Both the position numbers and the translations under genes were made by a program. From Roseinatronobacter ekhonensis (lineage in GTDB: Bacteria; Pseudomonadota; Alphaproteobacteria; Rhodobacterales; Rhodobacteraceae), in assembly GCF_900499075.1 (NCBI RefSeq), contig NZ_UIHC01000006.1, positions 62,001-126,000 on the forward strand: a stretch of 64,000 bases of DNA, read 5' to 3'. Shown piece after piece: positions 7,916 to 15,760 of the stretch (within the stretch, counting starts at the first letter, position 1; each line of letters opens with the position of its first letter). Under the pieces are notes generated by a model. The model saw only the letters and a program-made list of their open reading frames with translations. It was not told where the DNA came from and made no database searches.

Positions 7916-9846
7916 GGCCGCGCCACGTTGCAATCCATCCCGCGCGCGGACAAGCGGGCGCAGGCGCGGTCGGCCTCGCCCTCGGTCAGCCCGGCGAAGC
8001 TGGCCTCAAACCGTCCGCTGGTCTGGCGAATGCGGCTGATCCCACTGGAAAGCGCCTGCGCTTCAGCCATCCGAACGGTGATAAGACTACGCTCTGCATC
8101 ATGGCGGGTGTTGAACGCCCCCAATGATATGCCCCAAAGACGCGCCGCATCCGAGGTCGAAACGCGGCTGATCACCTCTGGTGGACCAGAGTCGAAGCTT
8201 TCTGCAACCATAGCCGTCACAAGATCAGAGTCCGAAGGCTCTGACCGGGTCAGGATGATCCCGTTTTCCGCGGGTTCTGTGGGCTGGACAGTTACATCCA
8301 GATCGGCGTTCAGGCTTAGCGCGCTATCGACAGGCTCTGGCAGGAACGACTCTGGCGCTCCGGTCCAGAGCATCTCCGGTGGCGGACCATCATCCTGAGC
8401 GATTGCCTCAGGGGGTTGCACAGGATTGGGCGCTTCCTCAGCAGCTGCCGCAAGGCGGGCCGCATCCTCTTCCGGTGCAGCGGGGTCGATTTGGGCCATG
8501 GCACCCACGGCCTCGCTTGGGCGTGTATTCGGGGTTTGCGGCTGTGCAACAAGCTCTGCGGCGGTTTCCTCAACAGCATCCGCGGCCAAACTGTCCGTCG
8601 CGTCCGGCGGTTCCAGCGCGGCCAGATCTTCCGGGTCTGCAATCGAAAAGCCGGCCGCTTCTGCCACCGCAAGATCGACAGCGTCGTCCGTGCCCTCCGT
8701 GGTTTGCTCATTGGCGGCGATAGCTTCGTCGTCCGGGCGGGGCGGCGGGCTAATCTGAAGCGCTTCGGGCGCCAGTTCCGCAAGGCTCAACTCTGCCGCG
8801 GTTTCCGTAACGGACAGGTCGACACCTTCGGCGACGGCGACCAGCAATTCTTCAGGCAGTTGTGGCGCAGGGCGCGCGCGGGGGCGCGGGCTTTTGCGCA
8901 CGGCTGTCACCAGCCGGATTGTCTTGGCCCCGGCATTGGGATCATCATCGCCGTTCTTGGGTTTCGCAGCTACCAGATTGCCGCGCCCCTGATAGGCAGG
9001 TGTGCCCGGTTTGCGCACTGCCACCCGCGATTTCGCGCGGCTGAATCCCATGTCCAGCAATTCGGCCACCCGTGCGTTGCGCGCTGCGGTGGAGCTGCCG
9101 CCGAACATGGTTGCGATAATATGCTCTGACCCGCGCTGCGCCGACGCCGTCAGGTTAAACCCGGCAGCGCGCGTATACCCTGTCTTGATGCCGTTGGCGC
9201 CGCGATACGCATCCAGAAAGCGGCGGTTCGTATTGGGAACATTTGCCACGCCTGCGAAATCGGACCGGCGCGAAAAGATATTGAAATATTGCGGATAGTC
9301 GAAAAACAGTTGGCGTCCCAGCGTGGTCATATCCCGCGCCGTCGATACATGCCCCGACTGGGTCAGCCCGTGGGGGTTTTTGAAGGTCGTGTTGCGCATG
9401 CCCATGGCGCGCGCCGTCAGGGTCATGCGTTTTGCAAACGCCTCGACACTGCCGGAAATCCCTTCGGCAATCACCACGGCGGCATCATTGGCAGAGCGTA
9501 GTGCGGCTGCGCGGATCAGGTAGCGCAACGAGATGGTCTGGCCTTGTTTCAGGCCCAAGCACACGCATTCGGCGCGGGTTGCGCGGCGGCTGACCTTGAA
9601 TTTCGTATCAAGCCCGACTTCGCCATGTTTGACCGCTTCGAACGCCAGATACAGCGTCATCATCTTGGTAAGCGAGGCAGGGTGCAGCTTGGTGTCATGG
9701 TTGCGCGCATGCAGCACTTCACCATTCCGGGCATCCACAACCATCGCGGCATACGGTGCCGCAACCAGTGGCGCGGCGGCCATCACCACCAACCACCCGA
9801 GCACGACTATGCCCAGCCCTACGCGTCGCATGACATGCGCCTGCAT
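7912..9846 (-). CDS. D-alanyl-D-alanine carboxypeptidase with SPOR domain
   Basis: 644-residue periplasmic penicillin-binding protein of the S11/DacC class. The order is: signal segment (about 8-30), serine peptidase domain with SLTK (58-61), SAN and KTGYT, a very long Ala/Glu/Pro-rich acidic linker (roughly residues 310-555), and a C-terminal SPOR domain (about 560-644). The enzyme removes the terminal D-Ala from peptidoglycan stem peptides. The SPOR domain should direct it to denuded glycan at the division site. The linker replaces the usual amphipathic membrane anchor, and the protein is far longer than the ~390 residues typical of DacA/DacC. I took the ATG at 9846, with an AGAGG ribosome site; a second in-frame ATG lies five codons later. 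Confidence 0.9.
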   Translation of the reverse strand: MQAHVMRRVGLGIVVLGWLVVMAAAPLVAAPYAAMVVDARNGEVLHARNHDTKLHPASLTKMMTLYLAFEAVKHGEVGLDTKFKVSRRATRAECVCLGLKQGQTISLRYLIRAAALRSANDAAVVIAEGISGSVEAFAKRMTLTARAMGMRNTTFKNPHGLTQSGHVSTARDMTTLGRQLFFDYPQYFNIFSRRSDFAGVANVPNTNRRFLDAYRGANGIKTGYTRAAGFNLTASAQRGSEHIIATMFGGSSTAARNARVAELLDMGFSRAKSRVAVRKPGTPAYQGRGNLVAAKPKNGDDDPNAGAKTIRLVTAVRKSPRPRARPAPQLPEELLVAVAEGVDLSVTETAAELSLAELAPEALQISPPPRPDDEAIAANEQTTEGTDDAVDLAVAEAAGFSIADPEDLAALEPPDATDSLAADAVEETAAELVAQPQTPNTRPSEAVGAMAQIDPAAPEEDAARLAAAAEEAPNPVQPPEAIAQDDGPPPEMLWTGAPESFLPEPVDSALSLNADLDVTVQPTEPAENGIILTRSEPSDSDLVTAMVAESFDSGPPEVISRVSTSDAARLWGISLGAFNTRHDAERSLITVRMAEAQALSSGISRIRQTSGRFEASFAGLTEGEADRACARLSARGMDCNVARP

Positions 9847-10019
9847 AATGTTTGCCTCTGATCTGGTTCCGCTTTTTGACGCGGTTTAACTGCTGTAACA
9901 ACGATAGCACGAAGCGAAAGCCCGGAAAAGCATGTTTATTCAATATGTTTTAGGTGTTTCTTAATGTCGGAAACGGGCAGGTATTGGGCTTTTGCCACGC
10001 GCGCCCCCCAGATGCTGCG

Positions 10020-10724
10020 TCAGCATCCGTCAATCCAGCCGACCAAATCGGGCAGTTCGCCCAAATGCCGCAGGGCCCGGAAGCGCGCGTGATCGAACGG
10101 CGTGTCGGCCTGTTCGATTTCCCACTCCAGCCCGTGGGGGATATGTACGCCCCAAGCGCCCGCCATAATCGGGGCCACCACGTCAGAGCGCATGGAGTTG
10201 CCAGCCATCAAGGCGCGCTCTGCGCCCTCGCCATGGCGCGCGAAAATACGGGCATAGGTGTCCGGCGTCTTTTCCGATACGATTTCAATTGCGTCGAACA
10301 AATCGCCCAAGCCCGATTGCGCCAGCTTGCGTTCCTGATCCAGCAAGTCGCCCTTGGTGATCAGCACCAGATGGTGGGATGGTGCCAGCGCGCGGATACT
10401 TTCCTGCGCATGGGGCAACAGTTCGATCGGGTGGCGCAACATCTCTTGCCCGGCGTGCAGAATTTCAGTGATCACGCTGGCGGGCACGCGTTGGTCTGTC
10501 ACCTCGATCGCGGTCTCTATCATCGACAGCATGAACCCCTTTATGCCGTAACCGTAGCGCGCAAGGTTGCGCTTCTCGGCCTCCAGCAGGCGCGAGAGCA
10601 AGCGGTCGCGTTCGGTATATTCGGCCAGCAGCCCCGCGAAATGCTCTTGCGTCATACGAAAGAAACGTTCGTTGTGCCAAAGGGTGTCATCCGCATCGAA
10701 CCCGATGGTGGTGATCCTGTCCAT
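10020..10724 (-). CDS. HAD family hydrolase
   Basis: 234 residues. Motif I is DADDTLWHNE, with the nucleophile Asp and acid/base Asp near residues 9-11. An alpha-helical cap follows, then a motif II threonine in LVLITKG, a motif III Lys region, and GNSMRSDVVAPIMAG as motif IV. This is a phosphatase/dehalogenase-type HAD enzyme acting on an unknown small phosphorylated substrate. The start has an AGGAG ribosome site six bases upstream. It is divergent from clpS and stands alone. Confidence 0.85.
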   Translation of the reverse strand: MDRITTIGFDADDTLWHNERFFRMTQEHFAGLLAEYTERDRLLSRLLEAEKRNLARYGYGIKGFMLSMIETAIEVTDQRVPASVITEILHAGQEMLRHPIELLPHAQESIRALAPSHHLVLITKGDLLDQERKLAQSGLGDLFDAIEIVSEKTPDTYARIFARHGEGAERALMAGNSMRSDVVAPIMAGAWGVHIPHGLEWEIEQADTPFDHARFRALRHLGELPDLVGWIDGC

Positions 10725-10805
10725 TGCGGCTCCTGATGTGTGGGGTTTTCTGAGGGGTGACTCGTCCTATATTCGACGTTATAGCAGCCAGCAGCAACCA
10801 AGCGG

Positions 10806-11150
10806 ATGAACCCGATGCAGATCGCACCGACCATGACAGATGGTGATGGACCGGACAATGATGACGCGGTCGTCACCAAGACCAAGACCCGCACACAGCG
10901 GCCACCGATGTACAAGGTGATGCTGCTGAATGACGATTATACGCCCATGGAATTCGTGGTGCATGTATTGGAACGGTTTTTCGGCATGTCGCACGCGATG
11001 GCCTTCGACATCATGCTGACGGTGCATAAGAAGGGTGTTGCCGTGGTCGGTGTCTTCTCTCACGAGGTGGCGGAAACCAAGGTCGCGCAGGTGATGGATT
11101 TCGCGCGCCGTCACCAACACCCGCTGCAATGCACGCTAGAGAAAGAATAA
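10806..11150 (+). CDS. clpS: ATP-dependent Clp protease adaptor ClpS
   Basis: 114-residue adaptor that binds N-degron substrates (N-terminal Phe, Leu, Trp, Tyr) and delivers them to ClpAP. After a disordered acidic N-terminus come the conserved [17 protein letters not shown] segment, the helix with HKKGVAVVG, and [14 protein letters not shown]. Two closely spaced in-frame ATGs (10806, 10815) make the exact start uncertain. The rsmC-like gene starts 9 bases downstream, so they are probably co-transcribed. clpA is not in the window. Confidence 0.95.
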   Translation: MNPMQIAPTMTDGDGPDNDDAVVTKTKTRTQRPPMYKVMLLNDDYTPMEFVVHVLERFFGMSHAMAFDIMLTVHKKGVAVVGVFSHEVAETKVAQVMDFARRHQHPLQCTLEKE

Positions 11151-11159
11151 CCCTCTTTC

Positions 11160-12182
11160 ATGCCCCACAGCCCTGTGACTCTTGCGGCCCCGGCGCCGCG
11201 CGCCGAGCGTTTGGCCCACGCCATGTCCGAAGGCGTTGTTGTGCCCGACGGGCGCGTGACCGTGTTGCGGCCCCATGCCGGTGAACGGTTTGACCCGATA
11301 GACCTAGGGCGGCTGAACATGGTGCAGGGGTTCCGTCCCGACCACGACGGGTTGCAACAGGCGGGGTACAAGGTGAGCGTAGACGCAACGCCTGCGCCCA
11401 CGGTTCTGGTCTGCCTGCCGCGCGCCAAGGATCATGCTTATATGCTGATCGCCCAAGCCGCTGCCCTGGCCAGCGATCTGGTGATCGTGGACGGGCAAAA
11501 AACCGACGGAATCGATTCGGTGTTGAAGGCACTGCGCGGACGTGTGGCCGTCGAAAGCCTGTCAAAAGCCCATGGCAGAGTGCTGTGGTTCAACCCGCAG
11601 GGCGTGGATTTTGCCGACTGGGCAGGCGCCGAGCAGACCGTGCAAACGGAATTTGGCCCGATGTCCACCGCGCCGGGCCTGTTTTCGGCGGATGCGGTCG
11701 ATCCCGCGTCGCATATGCTGGCCAATGCGCTCCCGCCGGAATTGCCCGCCCGCATGGCCGATTTCGGTGCAGGTTGGGGCTATCTGTCTGCGGCCGTGCT
11801 GGCGCGACGCGGCGTCGAAACCCTGCATGTCGTCGAAGCAGAGCATGACGCACTGCACGCGGCGCGCCGCAATATAGCCGACCCGCGCGCGCAATTTCAC
11901 TGGGCCGACGCGACCAGCTTCGCGCTGCCCGAATCCTTGGGTGGCATTGTCATGAACCCGCCCTTCCATGTTGGGCGCGAAGCGCGACCGGAACTTGGCA
12001 TGGCGTTCATTTCATCCGCCGCCCGCGCGCTGGGCACACGCGGGCAGTTATGGGTGGTCGCCAACCGCCACTTACCCTATGCACAGGCGTTGGAAGACCG
12101 GTTTGTGCATGTGTCCGTTGTGGCAGAGGACAACCGTTTCCGCGTCTGGCATGCCAAGCAACCGCGCAAGGTGAAACGATGA
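11160..12182 (+). CDS. Class I SAM methyltransferase, RsmC-like (16S rRNA guanine-N2 type)
   Basis: 340 residues. The layout matches RsmC/RlmG: a degenerate N-terminal methyltransferase-like half followed by a catalytic half with DFGAGWGYLSAAVL (SAM-binding glycine loop), VEAEHDAL (acidic residue after strand 2) and the MNPPFH catalytic motif typical of N-methylation of guanine. Likely target is the small-subunit rRNA (G1207 in E. coli), but family resemblance alone does not fix the nucleotide. It lies between clpS and an SDR gene whose ATG overlaps this gene's stop (ATGA at 12179-12182). Confidence 0.8.
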   Translation: MPHSPVTLAAPAPRAERLAHAMSEGVVVPDGRVTVLRPHAGERFDPIDLGRLNMVQGFRPDHDGLQQAGYKVSVDATPAPTVLVCLPRAKDHAYMLIAQAAALASDLVIVDGQKTDGIDSVLKALRGRVAVESLSKAHGRVLWFNPQGVDFADWAGAEQTVQTEFGPMSTAPGLFSADAVDPASHMLANALPPELPARMADFGAGWGYLSAAVLARRGVETLHVVEAEHDALHAARRNIADPRAQFHWADATSFALPESLGGIVMNPPFHVGREARPELGMAFISSAARALGTRGQLWVVANRHLPYAQALEDRFVHVSVVAEDNRFRVWHAKQPRKVKR

Positions 12183-12988
12183 GCTTTTCAATCGCCGGCA
12201 AGACCGCCATTATCACCGGCTCTGCCAACGGGGTCGGGCTGGCCATTGCCCGCCATTTCACCGATCAGGGCGCCAATGTCGTCATGGCCGACCGTGATGA
12301 AAGCAGGCTGAAATCCGAAGTCGCCAAGATTTCGGGGGCCGATGAACAGGTCATTTTCTTTGCAGGCGACCTGCGCGAGCGGTTGACCATCGCCAACCTG
12401 CTATCGGCCACCGTGGATGCGTTCGACCGCGTGGATATCTTGGTCAACGCCACGCGCCAGTGCTTTTCGTTCGACCCGCTGGATGACCAGAGCGATACGG
12501 TGGAAGAGGCCTTGCAGCAGAACCTGCTGGCCAGTCTGAAACTCAGCCAGCTTGTCGCCAAGCGCATGATTTCGCAGGCAGAGGGCGAAGATGACAAGGT
12601 CAAGACCGCCGGGTCCATCGTGAACCTGTCCTCGATTGCCGCGCGCCGCACTCAGCCGGAACTGATGGCCTATTCCATTGCCTCTGCCGCGCTGGACCAG
12701 ATGACACGCTCTATGGCCGTGGCGCTGGCGTCGTCGCGGGTGCGGGTGAACGGGGTCGCGCTTGGGTCTGTCATGAGTGCGAATCTGAAAGACCAGATGC
12801 AGTCGAATGACGCTTACCGCGACCGCATCCTTCACCACACGCCCATGGGCCGGATCGGTGCCGCGTCCGAAGCGGCTGAAGCGGTGCAATTCCTGTCCTC
12901 TGACGCTGCCGCCTTCATGACCGGGCAGATCGTGACTATCGACGGCGGGCGCACGCTACTGGACCCGGTATCGGTGCCCGCGCATTAG
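12179..12988 (+). CDS. SDR family protein with altered catalytic motifs
   Basis: 269 residues with a Rossmann fold: TGSANGVGLA (residues 13-22) is a good TGxxxGxG nucleotide site, with an acidic ADRD at the end of strand 2 (NAD preference likely). The C-terminal GQIVTIDGGRTLLDP is also typical. However, the catalytic YxxxK reads Y165-S-I-A-S169, so the general-base lysine is a serine, and the NNAG motif reads VNATRQ. Ser151-Ser152 remain. From memory, relatives in Rhodobacteraceae also lack the lysine (Tyr-x-x-x-Thr/Ser), so the protein may be a non-canonical dehydrogenase or a binding protein. Translation is coupled to the rsmC-like gene by a 4-base overlap. Confidence 0.85.
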   Translation: MSFSIAGKTAIITGSANGVGLAIARHFTDQGANVVMADRDESRLKSEVAKISGADEQVIFFAGDLRERLTIANLLSATVDAFDRVDILVNATRQCFSFDPLDDQSDTVEEALQQNLLASLKLSQLVAKRMISQAEGEDDKVKTAGSIVNLSSIAARRTQPELMAYSIASAALDQMTRSMAVALASSRVRVNGVALGSVMSANLKDQMQSNDAYRDRILHHTPMGRIGAASEAAEAVQFLSSDAAAFMTGQIVTIDGGRTLLDPVSVPAH

Positions 12989-13398
12989 GGTGTGACGGTT
13001 CCGCTACGGTCGGCCTGCGCAAACTGGATCAGATCCCAGCGGTTGCCCCAAGGGTCTTGCCAGACCGCGACGCGACCATAAGGCTAGTCCCGCGGCGTGC
13101 CCTCGAAAGCCACGCCTTGGTCCAGCATGTTGCGGTAGTCGCGCTCGAACTTGTCGGTTTCCAGAAACAGCCAGACGCGCCCGCCACCCTGTTCGCCGAT
13201 GGCGGCTTGCTGCCGGTCGCCCACGGCGCGGGCAAGCAGGATTTCCGTCTGCGCGCCCGGCGGGGCAATCCGAACCCAACGTTTGCCGCCGCCAAGGTCG
13301 GTATCCTCGCGACATTCGAAGCCGATGCCGGTGAAGAACGCCAAGGCCGCGTCATAGTCGGGCACGAGCAAGGAAAAGAGCGCGATACGGCTGGGCAT
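12985..13398 (-). pseudogene. VOC (glyoxalase/bleomycin-resistance) family gene with in-frame amber codon
   Basis: Reading back from ATG 13398, the frame encodes a typical VOC beta-alpha-beta-beta-beta module (opening IALFSLLVPDYDAALAFF), then hits TAG at 13084-13086 (codon 105). Past it the same frame continues with PYGRVAVWQDPWGNRWDLIQ, the highly conserved end of the second VOC repeat, and stops at TAA 12985-12987. The uninterrupted product would be 137 residues, normal for the family. Relatives usually have Glu at the interrupted position, so one GAG-to-TAG change explains it. The truncated 104-residue product would lose the metal-site glutamate/DPxGN strand. The gene starts 3 bases after the panB stop, as the third gene of a panC-panB-VOC unit. 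Confidence 0.75.
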
Positions 13399-13401
13399 GG
13401 G

Positions 13402-14217
13402 CTATTTGTAGACGTTGTCAGAGGTCGGGAAGCTGCGGTCCTGCACCTCTTCCGCATAGGCCGACACCGCGCGTTCGATCGCCGGGCCAAGGTCGCCGTA
13501 GATTTTCACGAATTTCGGCACGCGGGGGTTCAGACCCAGCATGTCTTCCAGCACCAATATTTGCCCGTCGCAATTCTTTGACGCGCCGATGCCGATGGTG
13601 GGAATATCCACCGCCGCCGTGACGCGGTCGGCCAGTTCCTCGACCACGCCTTCGACGACCAGCGCAAAGGCGCCCGCCTCGGCCACGGCAACAGCATCGT
13701 CAATATGGGTCTGCCACGCGGCCTCATCCCGGCCCTGCACCTTGAAGCCGCCCATCGTGTTCACCGATTGCGGGGTCAGGCCGATATGCGCCATGACCGG
13801 AATGCCACGTTCTGACAGGAAGCGAATGGTCTCGGCCATGCGCGCGCCGCCTTCCAGCTTGACTGCGCCACAAGCGGTTTCCTTCATGATCTTGGCGGCA
13901 TGGCGAAAAGCCATTTGCGGGCTTTCCTCGTAGGTGCCAAAGGGCATATCCACCACGATCAGCGCGCGCTCTGTGCCGCGCACCACGGCCTTGCCATGCA
14001 TGATCATAAGGTCCAGAGGCACGCCGATGGTGCTGTCCATGCCGTGCATGACCATGCCCAGGCTGTCGCCCACCAAGATGAAATCGGCGTATTTGTCGAC
14101 AATGGCGGCCGTATGCGCGTGGTAGCTGGTCAGCGACACAATCGGCTCGCCGCCTTTGCGGGCGCGGATTTTGGGCGCGGTGATGCGGCGGATGGGGGCT
14201 TGGGCGCTCATGTTCAC
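13402..14217 (-). CDS. panB: 3-methyl-2-oxobutanoate hydroxymethyltransferase
   Basis: 271-residue cytoplasmic enzyme that converts alpha-ketoisovalerate to ketopantoate with methylene-tetrahydrofolate, the first step of pantothenate synthesis. Conserved blocks include [11 protein letters not shown] (metal and substrate site), [16 protein letters not shown] and [11 protein letters not shown]. The start overlaps the end of panC by four bases, so the pair is translationally coupled. An alternative ATG two codons later is possible. The gene ends in TAG. Confidence 0.96.
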   Translation of the reverse strand: MNMSAQAPIRRITAPKIRARKGGEPIVSLTSYHAHTAAIVDKYADFILVGDSLGMVMHGMDSTIGVPLDLMIMHGKAVVRGTERALIVVDMPFGTYEESPQMAFRHAAKIMKETACGAVKLEGGARMAETIRFLSERGIPVMAHIGLTPQSVNTMGGFKVQGRDEAAWQTHIDDAVAVAEAGAFALVVEGVVEELADRVTAAVDIPTIGIGASKNCDGQILVLEDMLGLNPRVPKFVKIYGDLGPAIERAVSAYAEEVQDRSFPTSDNVYK

Positions 14218-15053
14218 TCCTTCGGGGTCACAACGCGGTTGTCGATCAGGAACACCTGACCGAACTTGACCGCAAGCAAGATAACGGCGGGACGGGTCAG
14301 TGGCCCGGATATGGTTTCAAGTGTTTCGGCATCGCGGATATCGACCGATTGTACCTGCGCGCGGGGCTCCGCTTCCAGTGTGGCGCGGACATGGCTGCGC
14401 AAACGCGACGCGGTGACGCCGGTGGGGGCCATGACGGCGGCCTCATCCAAGGCCCGCGCCAGAATGGGGGCGCTTGCGCGATCCTCTGGCGTCAGCCGCA
14501 CATTGCGCGAGGACATGGCCAGCCCATCCGCCTCACGCTCGATAGGCGCGCCGATGATCGTCACATCCATATCCAGATCGCGCACCATGGTGCGGATAAC
14601 GGCCACTTGCTGGTAGTCCTTTTCCCCGAACACGGCGGCATCGGGGCGGATAATGTTGAACAGCTTGGTCACAACCGTCGCCACGCCGCGAAAATGGCCG
14701 GGGCGCAGCTTGCCGATCAGCACTTTGGCCAATTCGGTGGTTTCCACGATGGTCTGGGCGGCAGGGTCATAAACCTCTGCCACATCGGGGATGAACACGG
14801 CATCCACCCCCTCAGTCCGCAGCAGGTCCAGATCACGGGCCTCGTCTCGGGGGTAGGTGGCCAGATCCTCTGTCGGGCCGAATTGCGTGGGATTCACGAA
14901 GATCGATACGGCGACCTTGCCGCCCTCGGCCCGCGCGCGGCGCACAAGCGACAGATGACCTGCATGTAAAAAGCCCATGGTGGGCACAAGGGTGACATGC
15001 TCTGCCGTTGCGCGCCAAGCGCGGATCGCATCCTTTGTGCGGCAGATTTCCAT
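14214..15053 (-). CDS. panC: Pantothenate synthetase (pantoate--beta-alanine ligase)
   Basis: 279 residues, cytoplasmic. Joins pantoate and beta-alanine with ATP to make pantothenate. It belongs to the nucleotidyltransferase superfamily: [13 protein letters not shown] carries the HIGH-like HAGH motif, and [21 protein letters not shown] and SSRNVRL (KMSKS-equivalent region) are intact. First gene of the panC-panB unit on the minus strand. It is divergent from the EF-hand gene, with about 130 bases between the two starts. Confidence 0.96.
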   Translation of the reverse strand: MEICRTKDAIRAWRATAEHVTLVPTMGFLHAGHLSLVRRARAEGGKVAVSIFVNPTQFGPTEDLATYPRDEARDLDLLRTEGVDAVFIPDVAEVYDPAAQTIVETTELAKVLIGKLRPGHFRGVATVVTKLFNIIRPDAAVFGEKDYQQVAVIRTMVRDLDMDVTIIGAPIEREADGLAMSSRNVRLTPEDRASAPILARALDEAAVMAPTGVTASRLRSHVRATLEAEPRAQVQSVDIRDAETLETISGPLTRPAVILLAVKFGQVFLIDNRVVTPKE

Positions 15054-15181
15054 CTGGTCCCCCCGTTTCGTGCCCGTCTTTTACGGCCCTGTCGGGCCAA
15101 TGCCAAGCTGCGACAAACTGTCCAGACGGAAACGGGCCACACATGCGTTTGTATGAATGTCAAACGCAAGGAAACCAAGAC

Positions 15182-15631
15182 ATGAAAATCACCCTCCTCG
15201 CCGCCGCGCTGCTTATGCCCCTGCCGGTTCTGGCCCAAGGCAATGGCACACCCGGCGCCGGCTTTATCGCCGAGTGGGATATGTCCGGCAGCGGGACTGT
15301 CACACCAGAGGACATCCGCGAGCGCCGTGCCAGCCTGTTCGAGATGTTTGATCTGGATGGCAGCGGTGTGCTGGAAACCGCGGAACTGGACAATATGACC
15401 GCCACGATCACCGACCGCGAGGCGCTGGAGATGGAGCAAGGCAAAGGCGGCGGACATGGGAGCAATGGACCGGGCAAAGTTATTCATGACGCGATGGGTC
15501 TGGCGTTCAACGATGCCGATGGCGATAGCACGATTACCAAAGCCGAGTTCACCGCCGCAAGTGACCGCCTGTTTCCGCTGATCGACCGCAATGGCGACGG
15601 GGTCGTGACCACGGCCGATTTCGGGCGCTAA
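15182..15631 (+). CDS. Secreted EF-hand calcium-binding protein
   Basis: 149 residues. A Sec signal peptide (residues 1-19, ending VLAQG) is followed by four EF-hand loops: DMSGSGTVTPED, DLDGSGVLETAE, DADGDSTITKAE and DRNGDGVVTTAD, each with the expected acidic/Gly pattern. A short glycine/histidine linker separates the two pairs. It should bind Ca2+ in the periplasm or outside the cell; its partner is unknown. The ATG at 15182 is chosen because it begins the signal peptide and follows AAGGAAACC. A terminator follows directly. Confidence 0.85.
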   Translation: MKITLLAAALLMPLPVLAQGNGTPGAGFIAEWDMSGSGTVTPEDIRERRASLFEMFDLDGSGVLETAELDNMTATITDREALEMEQGKGGGHGSNGPGKVIHDAMGLAFNDADGDSTITKAEFTAASDRLFPLIDRNGDGVVTTADFGR

Positions 15632-15639
15632 ATGCCCCC

Positions 15640-15672
15640 AAACGGCGCGCCTGCGATGGGTGCGTCGTTTTT
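15640..15672 (+). terminator. Rho-independent terminator after EF-hand gene
   Basis: AAACGGCGCGCC (15640-15651) pairs with GGTGCGTCGTTT (15659-15670), including two G-U pairs, around loop TGCGATG, followed by further T residues. Confidence 0.6.
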
Positions 15673-15760
15673 CCGCTGCATCTGGTCGCCAAGGCATGGC
15701 CCACAGCCGCGCTGATTTGCGATTGAGGGCGCAAGTTTCACCTTGCCGGAGTCCGCGCCC

